The notes beneath the pieces were generated by a model that did no database searches, had not been told where the DNA came from, and saw only the letters and a list, made by a program, of their open reading frames with translations. From the NCBI GenBank assembly GCA_039096225.1, contig JBBPEB010000032.1:1089501-1153500 (forward strand): DNA of 64,000 bases, written 5' to 3'. The translations under genes and the position numbers were made by a program. Source of the stretch: Blastocystis sp. Blastoise (lineage: Eukaryota > Sar > Bigyra > Opalinata > Blastocystidae). Of the stretch, positions 37,254 through 53,142 are shown piece after piece. Within the stretch, counting starts at the first letter, position 1; each line of letters opens with the position of its first letter.

Positions 37254-39484
37254 CAATGATTCTCTTTATATAATAAAATATATAATAAATCAATCTCATT
37301 CTTTGTAAAATCATTATATTTACATTTATATAATAATTCTTTTATGATTTGAATCATATTGATTTCTTTTTCTATCGAATAATCACTTTTTAAATTTATA
37401 AATAAATCATTTATAATAGTCTTAGGAAATTCATTACATATAGATAAAGATGAAGATTTTAATGAATTATTTAATGAATTATTTAATGAATTATTTAATG
37501 AATTGTTTATTGAATTATTTAATGAATTATTTATTGAATTATTTAATGAATTATTTAATGAATTATTTAATGAATTATTTATAGAATTATTTAATGAATT
37601 ATTTATAGAATTATTTAATGAATTATTTATAGAATTATTTATAGAATTATTTATTGAATTATTTATAGAATTATTTATAGAATTATTTATTGAATTATTT
37701 ATAGAATTATTTAATGAATTATTTAATGAATTATTTAATGAATTATTTAATGAATTATTTATTGAATTATTTATTGAATTATTTATTGAATTATTTATAG
37801 AATTATTTATAGAATTATTTATTGAATTATTTATTGATTTCTTAACACAATTATCCACATTATTATCATTACCTTTCATTATAGAAATATCAATCGATTC
37901 TATTGTATCTCTAAATAATTTATAAGATATAGTATTCTTCATTATTGATTCCAAAGAAAACAATGAATTTATATTATATTTATCTTGAATCTCTTTATAT
38001 ATTTCTTCTTTTGATATATATGGTATATTTAATATTATACATCGATCTATAAGAGATAAAGATATATTATTTAAAGTATTCTCATGAAATCGAAATAGAA
38101 TTCGAAAAGAAGGATGAATAAAATATCCATATTCACCATTCATCGTATAATGATACTCATTATTATTTATATCTCTATATATATAATAAGGATTCTCTTC
38201 TAATAAAGAATTCAATATTGTAAGTATCTTATCAATATGAATATCTATTATATCTAATATTAACCAATATCCATTTATAATACAATCTAATAAACATCCT
38301 TTATTATATATTATAGATTTCTTTTTATCATATTCATATTTTATTCCATTCTTCTCATTATTATTATTATTAGTTTCATTTGATAAATCCATAGAATGAT
38401 ATTCTTCAAATAATCGTGAATTTTTATGAGTAGATCCTTCTAGATCTAATAATGTTTTACCATCTATTGAAGATAATGGTTTATTAATATGAATAGAATT
38501 ATTTTTTATAGAATTATTTATAGTAGAACTCTTTATACTATCTTCTTTTGATTTACTTATAGAAGAATAATCACTTTTAATACTTGATTTTCTTTTTAAA
38601 GATTCTTTAGAAATATTATTCCTTCTATGTTTTACATAATCATCAGAACTATCATCATCATTATTACGACGTTTATTCTTTTTTAATTTCATATTTATAC
38701 CTTTACGTTTATATTTATCTAAATCATTTCCATCTATATTATAAGTAGAATCATAATTATGACGTGAAATAGAATGATAATTTTCTTTTTTATCATTTTT
38801 ATCATTATCTATTTCAAATGTTTCATCATTTTCATTTTCACTTTGATTATCACTATCATCATAATGATAGAATGAACCTCTTCCTCTTCCTCTTCTATGA
38901 GATCGTAATTTACCACGTCCACGACCACGGCCACGAATAATAGGATTGGATACTCTATCGGTATCTGTTATTATACTTGTAGTATCATCATCATTATCAT
39001 TATCTTCTTTTTCTTCTTCTTCTTCTCTTTCTTTTATTTCTTCTTCTTCTTCATCATCATTTTCTTCTTTTCTTTCTTCTTTTGTCTCTTTTTCTTTATG
39101 TTTTTCTATTTTTTCTTCTTTTTGTTCTTTTTGTTCTGGTATACTATCTTCTTTTGTTGCTTTTTCCTCTTCTTGTATATTATTTATATTTGAATAATCA
39201 ATACTATGATTTCTATTATTCATATAATTCATATCATTTATACTATCTTTAGAAGAATCACGAATAGTATTACCTTTAACAGAAGAATTATTCTTATTAT
39301 TTGATATATCTTTTGAATTATTTATAGTTTTATCTTGAGAAGAAAATAAAGATGAAGAAGATGAAGAATTAGAAACATTTGATTCTTTACGATGTTTATT
39401 TGAATGCATATTATTATTATTTATAGAAATAGAATTATCTTTAAGAGAGAGATTCGATTCATCTGTTTCTTATTATTATTATCT
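37172..39484 (-). CDS. Open frame joining a SNF2-type tail to one degenerate midasin AAA module
   Basis: The first half has a Ser/Asn-rich stretch, a Glu/Lys-rich acidic block (39010-39130), then RGRGRGRGKLRSHRRGRGRG (near 38880-38940), an AT-hook or RG-type basic patch as found after the helicase of SNF2/BRM proteins. It also has KRKG/KKNKRR basic motifs. The second half aligns by eye with a midasin AAA unit. A remnant Walker A SSIDGKT (near 38460) lacks the first Gly, followed by MDLSNET (compare INLSEQT) and Walker B WLILDII (near 38260) without the catalytic Glu. Then come LTILNSLLEE, HPSFRILFRF and SLIDRCIIL. After the module, a repeat of NNSI/NNSL units (37450-37840) precedes the frameshift into the linker frame. 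Whether SNF2 and midasin parts are one protein or two genes with an unseen boundary is unresolved. Confidence 0.5.
37450..37840 (-). repeat. Coding tandem repeat, Asn-Asn-Ser-Ile/Leu
   Basis: About 32 tandem 12-bp units (AATAATTCAATA or AATAATTCATTA in coding sense) encode NNSI or NNSL tetrapeptides. It lies between the degenerate AAA module and the linker. The low divergence between units suggests active slippage. Confidence 0.9.
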
Positions 39485-43289
<3,805 letters not shown>

Positions 43290-44908
43290 CTATATATTAA
43301 TAATAATAAACATAATTAATAATAATAATAATCAAATAATAATAATAATAAACAAAATAATAATAATAATAATAAACAAAATAATAATAATAATAATAAA
43401 CAAAATATAATAATAATAATAATATTTATCAGGATTTACCATTTCAAATAAAAAAGACGAAACTAACATCATGATTCACCAATGGTAAAAGAAAACGACT
43501 ATCCTATAATATAATACACAATAAGCATACAATAAAAATAGAATAAAATAAACAAATAACAAAAGAATAATTTCAATAAGGAATTGACAAAAAAAGAAAA
43601 ATGAGTCAATGCAAATAAAAAATAAAAATATATTTATATACCTTCATTAATCTGTTGATTGGTTGTCTGGAAGAAGTTTAAATGAAAATAACCAAGGAAC
43701 CTAAAAGAATTAAAAATAAATGTAAAAATAAATACCTTATAAGAAATAATTCAACGTGAAGCTATAGCAAACCATTTTGTAATAAATCAAGGAGACGGTC
43801 TGAATTGAAGAAGAAATCTAAAATGGAAAAATCTAAAAGAATCAAGTCGTAAACTAGGAAATTTTTAATAAATAAATACTGATACATTATCTATTGAGCT
43901 TATGAACATCAATAATTTTTAGTATAAACTTCATTTTTAGTTGCAGACAATAAATTAAAAATAAAAGATGAATTCATAGTTAAATTCAAATTCTTTAGTC
44001 AAGAAATAAATATTTTCATAAAAATTCGTTTTTTTTTATTTCTATAAATTTCATGATAGTTTATTAGAATTTTTGTTTATAACAGTCCAATCACAACCAT
44101 ATTCAAAAAATGATGTTGTATCCCAATAATTATAACTTTGAAAATAAAAACTCATTTTCTTTGACTCTTTGATCTGTTGGCTTATTCCTTTAAAAACTAT
44201 TGATTTTTACTAGAAACGTTTCCACACTACATAATTAACGCTAAAAACAACTTTTTAAAAGACTTTTATTTGATTCTGAGGAAAAGTAGTTTTTTTAGAA
44301 GTTTTGACATACTATTTGTATGCGGAACTTTATTCATGATAAAATTTAATGAAAAAACAATTTTAAAACTCTTATGTCATCTGATATACAATAAAATATA
44401 AATAGACTCAGTTTTGAACAAAAAAATTATTCCCGTTATTAAAAAAGAATCAAAAACTCTGGTCTGACTGCCCATGGAATAAATAGGGTGGGTTCAATTT
44501 TTCAGTGTAAAAAAAATATAAATTTTTGACTTTTTGGCTGAATTTTGGTTTTGACTTATAGAGGTCGTTTTATAAACTTTTATACATGCTTATGACTCTG
44601 AGATGGTCTTCACTTTAAACACAACTATAAAAAGTTTTAGAATATTGATCCCATTATTTTTCAAAATTGCCACTTAGAATGAAATAGAAACGTATTTGAT
44701 ATTGTGCAACGTTCAAAAATAATATAAAAATGTCAATACATTGATAAAATATGCTTAGTAGTGTTTTTGAATTAAAATCACTAATCAACAAAAACTTTCC
44801 TGAAATATTCTTTTTTTGTATTCATTTTTATTTATTTATTTAATATTGATTAAAAATGTCTTTACGTAAAAATAAGCCATTAAAAAGCTATAAATAGTCA
44901 AAAGTACT
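43290..44908. other. AT-rich intergenic DNA upstream of the SNF2-type gene
   Basis: It begins with AAT/AAC-type microsatellite (43310-43425) and a possible short first exon of the SNF2 gene with ATG at 43472 (MMLVSSFLFEMVNPDK), not confirmed. Nothing else is supported up to the MITE. Confidence 0.5.
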
Positions 44909-44910
44909 TA

Positions 44911-45430
44911 AAGTCCCTGGAAAAACCCGGTCATCTGGAAAAAACAGGTCCATTTTTTTTTTAATGTTATTTTCATGTAAACAATGATTTTTTTACGGCA
45001 AAAAAATATATAACCACGATTTTTAATTTTTTTTTGTTTTATACACAGTTTTATTAGCAACATCATTAATATGCGAGTCATCTATATTCCCTTCCATCAC
45101 TTTTACAGCACATACCATGATAATAGTTTATTGTCACTTCAGCCTGACTTAAATTGACTTATCGAGAATAAATAAGATTACACTGTTAAAAATTAATATT
45201 ATATAGCATATTTCGTGATAATTACCACATAACAATTCTGTTAAGTGATGTGGAAAGTGGATGACATATATAGTAATGATTATATAAACAAAAATGTTTA
45301 TAAAACGAAAAAAAAAATGAAAAATCGTGGTTATTTTGTTTTTGTCGTTAAAAAACGTATTTACATGAAAATAACATTAAAAGAAAAATGGACCTTTTTT
45401 TTCCAGAGGAAGGTTTTTTTCCAGGGACTT
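44911..45430. mobile_element. 520-bp MITE with long inverted ends and TA duplication (Tc1/mariner type)
   Basis: The left end AAGTCCCTGGAAAAA and right end form inverted repeats extending over 100 bp on each side: AGGTCCATTTTT, ATGTTATTTTCATGTAAA and AACCACGATTTTT recur in inverse order at the right. TA dinucleotides flank it at 44909-44910 and 45431-45432. No coding capacity. The arm length and TA target suit a foldback mariner-derived MITE. Confidence 0.8.
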
Positions 45431-45549
45431 TATGTATGATAGAAATCACTAACTGGCTTTTGTTTTTCTGAATTCAGTCGAATTAAGCAATGCTGAAAAA
45501 AATATCATAAAAGTCTCTACGCAATTGTCATACACACTCCGAAGGGTAG

Positions 45550-45806
45550 TGTTTATTATGTGACATCAGCATTTAATTCTTCATTTATTATGTGACGTCA
45601 GCATTAAATTATTTATTTATTATGTGACGTCAGATTTAATTAATCATTTATTAGGTGACGTCAGATTTAATTAATCATTTATTAGGTGACATCAGCATTA
45701 AATTCTTTATTTATTTGGTGACGTATGATTTAATTCCTTTTTTTTTAGGTGATGTCAGCAATAAATTCCTTATTTATCAGGTGACATCATCATTTAATTT
45801 TTGTTG
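45550..45806. repeat. Tandem 31-32-bp repeat carrying TGACGTCA-like motifs
   Basis: Eight units start their TGA(C/T)(G/A)TCAG-like core at 45561, 45593, 45625, 45656, 45687, 45719, 45750 and 45782, linked by (A/C)TTTAATTN-type spacers and TTTATTA(T/G)G. Several cores read TGACGTCA, the CRE/ATF palindrome that bZIP dimers bind. Regular 31-32-bp spacing puts sites on about the same helical face. It may be a regulatory array or a plain minisatellite. Confidence 0.8.
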
Positions 45807-47112
45807 TTAGGAAATTATTTAAAAAATGAAACATAGTTAAATATTGTTGAACAATTTATAATTAAAATAATTTTTATTACATAACATTATAAATAATAAA
45901 AATAATTGATATTATAAAATATATAATAAGTGTGTAGAATGAATTAAAATGAATTATATAGATACATAAAATAATTAAAGTGGATGAAAAAGCATCTTAA
46001 AATATTATTTAATCAATATAGAAAGTGTTTCAAAACTTGTTTAACAAATAAACAAAAAATTGTTAATATAAATAAATTAAATAATGTAGATTTTGGTGTT
46101 GTAAATATTCTCGTTGTGCAAAGAGAAACTATAAAATTAAGGTTTGGTTATACAACAGCTGCGCAATGAGAGTATCGTTCTGGGTAGATTTTCAAATTTC
46201 AAATTTCTTTTTTGAGGAAGAAAAAACAGTAATTTATGTTTATTATTTTTCATATTTTATAAGTCAAGATCAAGAAAGAATTAGATAATCTGGTGGTGAT
46301 AATACATCAGAATAGTACTGTAGTATGACTAAGAAATACTACGAAATAAAAAAAAGGAAAAATATATATGACTATTTTGAAAGGATTATGTTGATTAATA
46401 GATGATAAGGTTTTGAAGCCATGCATTTTCTGAACGTTAGTAATAATATGAAACAAATAGATAATTATTTTTTTCTTTATGTGAGTGAAAATAAAGACTT
46501 ATAAAGATGCTAACATCTTATCAGATATATTTCATTGAATATATATATATATATATCTTTGTTTTATAGTGATATATACATATTAACGCACCACATGTCA
46601 CATTACTTACATCTACGCGATTCATTTACTATGTGTCAACACCAAAAGAAATTCTCAAGTTTATATCGAAAATAGCTCGAATATATATTTAATATAATAT
46701 ATTATCAAATTAATAATAAATTACAAATTTTAATCGTTAAGTAATTAAAAAAATATGTTTTTGTTGTTGCGTAAACAGTGCGCCTTTTTTTGACAACACA
46801 ATTTTATATTTGCAAACAAAAAAATTAAACCATTGTATTTCAGTAAAAGGAGACTTTTTAATAAATGTAAAATGAACATTTATGATTATTCAATAATATA
46901 GAATGAATTAATATAATTTATTGGAATTTTATTTAAAAAAATCAAATTGTTTTTACAAAATTCATGTATAGCTAATTATAGATAAATATGATCAAGAATA
47001 CTTTGATTATTATCTTCTAATTCGCAAAATACATGATTACTATAGAATTATAATAGCAAATAATGATAAACATAAATTAAAATAGTTGAATAATATTCAT
47101 TATATTTACATT
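45807..47112. other. AT-rich intergenic DNA with one weak open frame
   Basis: A 61-codon frame at 45984-46169 (+; starts MKKHLKILFNQYRKC) has some mixed composition but no recognised feature and no spliced partner found. A TA run lies at 46537-46557. No other gene was seen. Confidence 0.4.
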
Positions 47113-47547
47113 ATGGAACAAAATAATTTGCAACAAGAGAACAAAAGTATAAACAATATATAATAGATAACACATTCAAGTAGAATTGTTAAATGGTACA
47201 AATGAAGGAAACAACACAAAAAACAAAAATCAAGCTAGTGATAGCAATGCATAGTATGAAACAAACAAAATATTATTATATTTTAGTAAAGAATATTGTG
47301 ATGCGACTATTATTAATAAGAAAATATCAAAAAAAAGTATATAAATAATAATTGTTCTATATATCTAGGAACAACGTCGAGCAGAATTTATTCTCGAAGA
47401 TACAGACTTCGTCTTAAAAACAAGATAGAAAAGTTAAGTACAGAAAATGAAGAATATTTACGTGTAATTAAAGATTTACTAGCAAATTGTATTAATATTA
47501 AGAAAACTATTGATTATTTGTTAGCTGATTCTAGTATAGAGAAGTGA
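47113..47547 (+). CDS. Small bZIP-like protein, four exons
   Basis: Exons 47113-47146, 47184-47253, 47287-47336 and 47369-47547 splice in frame through GTA...TAG introns of 32-37 nt to give 110 residues. The N-terminus is Asn/Gln-rich. The basic stretch KKRTTSSRIYSRRYRLRLKN is followed at once by KIEKLSTENEEYLRVIKDLL, a heptad-type helix, the arrangement of a basic-leucine-zipper DNA-binding domain. The zipper is short and the invariant Asn/Arg pair of the basic region is not clear, so this is a family-like call. The TGACGTCA-type repeat array lies about 1.3 kb upstream. Consistent phase across three introns argues strongly that it is a real gene. Confidence 0.6.
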
Positions 47548-47932
47548 TTTAAAAGTCTAAAATATATTGAACATTTATATTTTATAGATAGATGTCATAA
47601 ATAATTATATCATTAAGAAATGATATCACAAATATAAAATATTATATAATTTTTTTTTAATTGTTTTAACATGCTATTTTAATAAATATTCAATATTTTT
47701 TGTTAAAACCTACAAATAATAAAAGAAAATAAATGTAAAACAAAACATAAATTATAAGAAAAGAATCAATGAAAGAATTTTCAAGACGATGATGAATTAT
47801 ATTATATTGAAATATATAGTTTTGATGAACAAATGAATTTTTAAGTCTAGATATAATATTGAAAAATATTTCTTAATAATAAAAAAACAAATTAATTATA
47901 TCAAACGCAAATCTATATGAACAAAGTATTCA

Positions 47933-48320
47933 TTATAATTGATATATCTTTTCTTCAAAATTTGGTTGAATCAAAAATTCATCACTTGATTTTAATATTT
48001 TTATAATATCATCAAATTTACTCTGAAGTCTTTGCAATATATAATGATAATAAGCATTTTTTTTGCATATATCGTTGTTTTTTCTTTTTTGTCTAATTCT
48101 GAATTCATTAGAATACCTTTTACTTTGTAATTTTTCTTTACAATAAAGTCATAATTAATATATATGTACTTTTTTCTTTTTTATCATCTATATTTAGTTT
48201 CTTTATAATCGACGGCGTTCTAAAAAAATATTTATATATTATATATAATTACTTTTGAGTACTAGTTTCAACATAATTTTGATTATTATTTGATTTATAT
48301 ATACTATTTTCATCTAACAT
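47933..48320 (-). CDS. Small basic protein, three exons, unrecognised
   Basis: Exons 48320-48253, 48219-48170 and 48135-47933 join in frame through two short introns (GTAATT...TTTTTAG and GTACAT...GTAAAG) into 106 residues. It has an Asn-rich start (MLDENSIYKSNNN), a Lys/Arg-rich middle (KKKLQSKRYSNEFRIRQKRK), then a helical tail (ILQRLQSKFDDIIKILKSS). Overall plan and size resemble the convergent bZIP-like gene 386 bp away, and it may be a diverged relative, but the match is weak. Confidence 0.5.
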
Positions 48321-49061
48321 AATATTAAATAATTTTATGTATAATATATTAATAATTTACTATTTTGAATCGAATTATTCATTTTTTATATAATATATAA
48401 AACCTAATATATATCAGAATATATAAACAGTAATAGCTAAAAAAATATAAGTCATATAATTTTTTAAATTCAATTATTAGACAATAAATGTTGTAACTCT
48501 CATATTTCTATTTCTATAAACAACAATTAAAAAAATAGAAACAATATATATATATGTTTTTTATGGGAAACTTGCTATATTTCTAAAAAGCAACTATATT
48601 ACATGATAATAATAATATAAGTTGTAGAAAATATTATTTAATAAATGATTAAATATATTTAAAAACATTTTATACTTTTTTTAATAGTTTTCTGTTTCCT
48701 CTCAACATTTTGTGACAATTGAGAAGGCTTCCATAAAAATAGCTTTACTCAGATTTATTATGATTCAACATTATAATATATATGTTTTTATTTATTAAAA
48801 ATATAAGAAAGTGTTATTTTTTTAGATAAATTCCAAAGAGGCAAAAAATAAAATCTTAGGGAAGATATTAACAAAAGAGAGCATGAATTCATTGTTTATG
48901 TTAAGATCATAAATGTTATATTCTTTTTATTTTATATATTTCAACAACAAGAGCTTAATTATTATAAAAAACAAAACAATAAAATAAAAGATGTATAATT
49001 AATAAATTTGTAATTACATTAATCATGAAATAATAATAATAATCAAGAAAAATAGATTAAT
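48321..49061. other. AT-rich intergenic DNA
   Basis: No gene was seen. At 48698-48725 CTCTCAACATTTTGTGACAA is followed by TTGAGAAGG, an imperfect hairpin. TTTTGTGACAATTG and TCTCAACAT recur at 51115-51138 on the other side of the GT2-like gene. Confidence 0.5.
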
Positions 49062-50706
49062 TTAGTGATATTTACCATCACCAATTATTTTATGCTTTAT
49101 ATTTCTTCTTATATAATTCATAGGAATAAAACCAATTGATTTATAATATTCATATACATCGTATATCGACTTTTGTTCTTCTAATACGGACATATCAGGT
49201 ACTTTTATATTATGATAACCTTTCAATTTCATTATTTTATTAGAAGAATAATTGGAACGAAATGTATCATTTTGAGTATTCTCAGTTGGAACAGATGTTA
49301 TATAACTTTTAGTTCCACATTCAATATTATTTGTTGTACAAAATCCAATATCTTCACCAAATGATAATGTATACAATTTATATCTTAAAAATATTTTTGA
49401 CATCTTTGGAGAATAAAAAATAACATTTCCTACATGATCATATCTCTTATATTTACTTTTTGTTCTGTTAAGAAGAGTTCTATTAGGAGAAAAAAAATTC
49501 AATTCTCCAAGTTTCCCATATATAACATTATTATTACCTAGAAGATTTGTTACATTCTTAAAAATATCATGCTCAGCAAGAAAATAGTCATCATCAATAG
49601 CCATAACATATTTTGTATCAAAAATAGAAGAAGTATAAAGTCTAGCATGATATTTCATATTCCAATTTGGAGACCATATATAATATATAGGAAATTTGCT
49701 ATTTTTAAATATATTACTTGGTATTTCAATATAATGAAGACTTTGAAGAATTACTAAGTATTCAGGTAGACTATTTTGAATTGATAATCCTTGAATCATT
49801 CTTTCAATATTATCTCTTTTATAAACTGGAGTTACAACTGAAATTGAAAGATTTTGTTGAAATTTATAAGTATTACAAAAAAATACATATATTGAATTAG
49901 TATAATAGTTATTTCCATTATTATTGTTTTTTAAAAAGAAATTATAATTCATATTGTATTTCTGATTCCTTAAAAACGAATAAATAGTATTCATTACTGA
50001 AGAAGATTTTAGATTTATTGTTGTATATGTTAATAATTTACGAATCCATTTTTGTTTTATTATTAAACATCCTGATATTAATTTATTATCATTATTTTCT
50101 GATATTATACAAGAAAATAAATCAATTTGATTGTTTTCTAATGAATATATTGTTTCATCTAACCAATTTGATGTCATTTTATCTTTTATTTGAGTATTAA
50201 TTTCATTTTCATCAATATAAAATACATAATCTTCTTCATAATAAATAGATAACATAAAAGCATAATGATCTAAATCATCATAATTTTGAAAAATACAATA
50301 AGGAAATGAAAAATCATTACAAATTGTATTTTTATAATCTATTGAAGTAGAATTATTGTTTTTATCTCTTTGAATGATAAATATTTGATCAAAAAGAGAT
50401 GTTCCATTATAAAATGTAGTAATATCAAGAGTATCAGCAGTAATTTTGTTAGTTTGAATGACTAAGGCTATTTTCCTTGGATTAGTATAAAATCTGATTA
50501 AGTTAACATCTATATTATATTAGAGAATAATAATAATAAATACTTTTTTTGGTAGTATTTATATTTGAATAAATTGTTAGGTTGCTATTAAATTTTTGTA
50601 TATGAGGAGAAACAAGTATTTTAGTATTATTTTTATAGAAAAAACAAATTGAAATTATAAAAAAGATAATAATAATATGACATTTGAAATTAGTATGAAC
50701 AGACAT
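49062..50706 (-). CDS. GT2-like glycosyltransferase, type II membrane protein
   Basis: Two exons: 50706-50544 encodes a short cytosolic start and a hydrophobic anchor (HIIIIFFIISICFF). A 29-nt intron (GTATTT...AATATAG) joins TTKK to NVNLIRFYTN in frame, and the second exon runs to 49062. Total about 537 residues. The catalytic half opens with ISVVTPVYKR, a GT-A fold start, and has AIDDDYFL, the metal- and nucleotide-sugar-binding DDD motif, then GKLGELNFFSP and SFGEDIGFCT. It probably acts in the ER or Golgi lumen, adding a sugar to a glycan or protein; donor and acceptor cannot be inferred. No frame break. It heads a run of three glycosyltransferase genes. Confidence 0.8.
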
Positions 50707-51504
50707 TTTTTAATGCAAATTATATGTCAAAATATTATTATATATATACATATATTTGCCACTCTATTATATAAATAAAATAGCAACAATATTATGACCA
50801 CAATTTCATTTTAAAATTTTTACATATAATGAAATCAAGATATATAAAAACATTTTTTTATTTTTTTTGAGAAATATAAAAAAAAATAGAAACAATGTGA
50901 AATAGTAATAAAAGTATTTGTTAGTCATATATAATTTATCAACAATAAAATAAATCAATTTATATGCTTCGATTATATGATATAAACTATTTTTCGACAT
51001 AAGAGGTGATTTTTTGTGACCATCACAAAAAGTCACTTTTTCTCTGACTTTTATGGCAGAATATAGTAATAATTTTTTTTTCACTGTCAAAAAAATAACA
51101 GAAGTGCCACAATTTTTGTGACAATTGCTTCTCAACATAAAGAAGGAACTTAAGGAAGAGACTCATTATAAATGTATACTTAAAATAAAAAATAAAATAT
51201 TGTCCTTAACATAAACATGAATGTTATTAATCAAAAATTTTAATACATTATGGTTAATAGTTTTTCATAGGTGAAATTGATTGTCTTATTATAATGTTTC
51301 TTCATGCATGCACATTTTTTTTTTGCTTATTTCTTTTAACCACAAATTAAAGAATATTTTTGAGAATAACAAAAAGTTTCATCATTATTAATTCATATTA
51401 ATAATAAATATTAATAAAGTCATATAATTACAATTAATTTTTGTAATAATTATTCAAAAGGGAATAGAACCATTTTAAAGAGTTATTTCTTAGTAGATAT
51501 AAAA
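50707..51504. other. Divergent intergenic region with tandem hairpins
   Basis: It separates divergently transcribed GT2-like and GT-A-like genes, so it must hold both promoters. A dense cluster of inverted repeats lies at 51010-51138: TTTTTGTGA-CCA-TCACAAAAA, then AAAAGTCA...TGACTTTT, then CAC/GTG-containing arms. No coding frame is supported. Confidence 0.55.
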
Positions 51505-51627
51505 ATGACCTTCGTTAATAAAAAATTTACTTTTAAAGTTGCTTTTTATATGATATGTATAAGCTACATTCTATTGGTGATAAAAATATATGAATATATC
51601 TATTTGGAAAAACTTATTCCATTCGCT

Positions 51628-51724
<97 letters not shown>

Positions 51725-53142
51725 TTTTTTAGAAAAGTAATACCATTTTATATCAAGATGTAAAAGCAGATAGTTACGAATCTGTTGAAATCAATATTTC
51801 ATCTAGAAATAATGTTAGTAAAGAAATGTACGAAACTAGAAGAAATACATATATAGATGAACTTAGTATATATTTATTTATTCATAAATATTCAACATAT
51901 TTAGAAAAAATTCAAATATGTAAAGTGGATTTTGAATCTCCAATATGTGATGCATCTTTAAACTCTACAGAAAAAGAATTACTTGATAAATATTATGATG
52001 AAAATAGCATTCATACAAAAAGATCGTTGATTATTCTTGGAACAACATTAGTAGTTACAGTATTATATATATAATATTATAATATATTATTTAGAATCAA
52101 ACATCAAGAATTTTCATTCAAAATTACTTTATTGATAGCATTCTTATATTTCAAAAATATACAAATATAAAATTTGTTATTTTCACTGATAATGAGATAA
52201 TAATTGATGAATGTATTAAAAAGAAAATCTACTATAGTAATGAATGTATGCTTATTTAAAAAATTATGATTTTATGAAAATATAGTTGAAGTTAATGAAT
52301 ATAATGTTCCAATACTCAAATCTATTATAAATACTTTAGAATTTAATTATGAATCATGGTTTTATGGATATGTAAATGGAGATATATTATTGAGCTTGAA
52401 TATTCAAGATGTGATGCTAAAAATAATGGAATCTATGTATGCAAAAGAATTAAAACAAGAAGTAATTATAGTAAGTACACGATCAAATGTGGAAGATACA
52501 TTCTTCTATAATAAAACATTTATTGATGATTATGAATATAATGCACTTTTAAATGAAGCTTATAAAAATTCAACATATTATCTTCCAAATGCAATAGTAA
52601 ATTATATATATTTTTTAAATTTTATATTTATAACAAATATTAGGATTTGTTTATTTCTACAAAATATACACTTACAAATCATTTATTTGATGATGCTGTA
52701 ATAGGAAGATATTTTATAGATAATTATATAATGGATAATGCCAATTTTAGAAGTGAATATGTTGATGTTATAGATATCACACCAAGTAGTATGATATTTA
52801 ATTTTTTATTAATGAATTTAAAAAACAATATAATGTATAGTGCTAACAATTCATATGTCTGGAAATGAACAATATAAAAGTGTTCAAATAGAATCAGATT
52901 TAAAGTATAACCAAAAATATTTTGCTACAGATAAGAAAGGATATTTTTGCGATATTCATCTGGCCAACTATATGGTATGAACACAACAAATTATTTCATA
53001 ATTTTCATTTTTATAGATGCAAAAATCAAACAATTCATATGTAATTATATCAAGTAATGATGAATCATATATGCGAAAAATGAAAGATGAATATAAGTTA
53101 CTTACTTGTTATTATAAATATCTTATAAATGATAAATGCTAA
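51505..53142 (+). CDS. GT-A-like glycosyltransferase, type II membrane protein, six exons
   Basis: Exons 51505-51633, 51733-52059, 52095-52245, 52286-52596, 52644-52974 and 53017-53142 fit one protein. Exon 1 is a signal anchor (VAFYMICISYILLVI). The body has ILGTTLVVTNQTSRIFI, then IKFVIFTDNE, VNEYNVPILKSI, WFYGYVNGDILL (the position of the usual YxNxDI metal site), VIIVSTRSNVED, STYYLPNAIDLFI, AVIGRYFIDNYIM and VIDITPSSM. This motif order matches a widespread family of nucleotide-sugar transferase-like proteins (…VNADIIL…VGQR…DYF…IGR…DNW…DAT…); its substrate is not known to me. The frame shifts by one near 52855 before SGNEQYKSVQIES, with no homopolymer to blame, so this copy may be damaged. 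Confidence 0.7.

Noticed and set aside
37503-37925. Plus-strand frame with repeated NELFIELF units
   Set aside because: Antisense shadow of the NNSI/NNSL coding repeat on the minus strand.
45245-45439. 64-codon frame at the right end of the MITE
   Set aside because: It runs through the inverted-repeat arm and out past the element end; low-complexity Lys/Phe content.
45550-45806. CRISPR array
   Set aside because: The 31-32-bp units are tandem and the between-core sequence is itself repeated; no spacers or cas genes.
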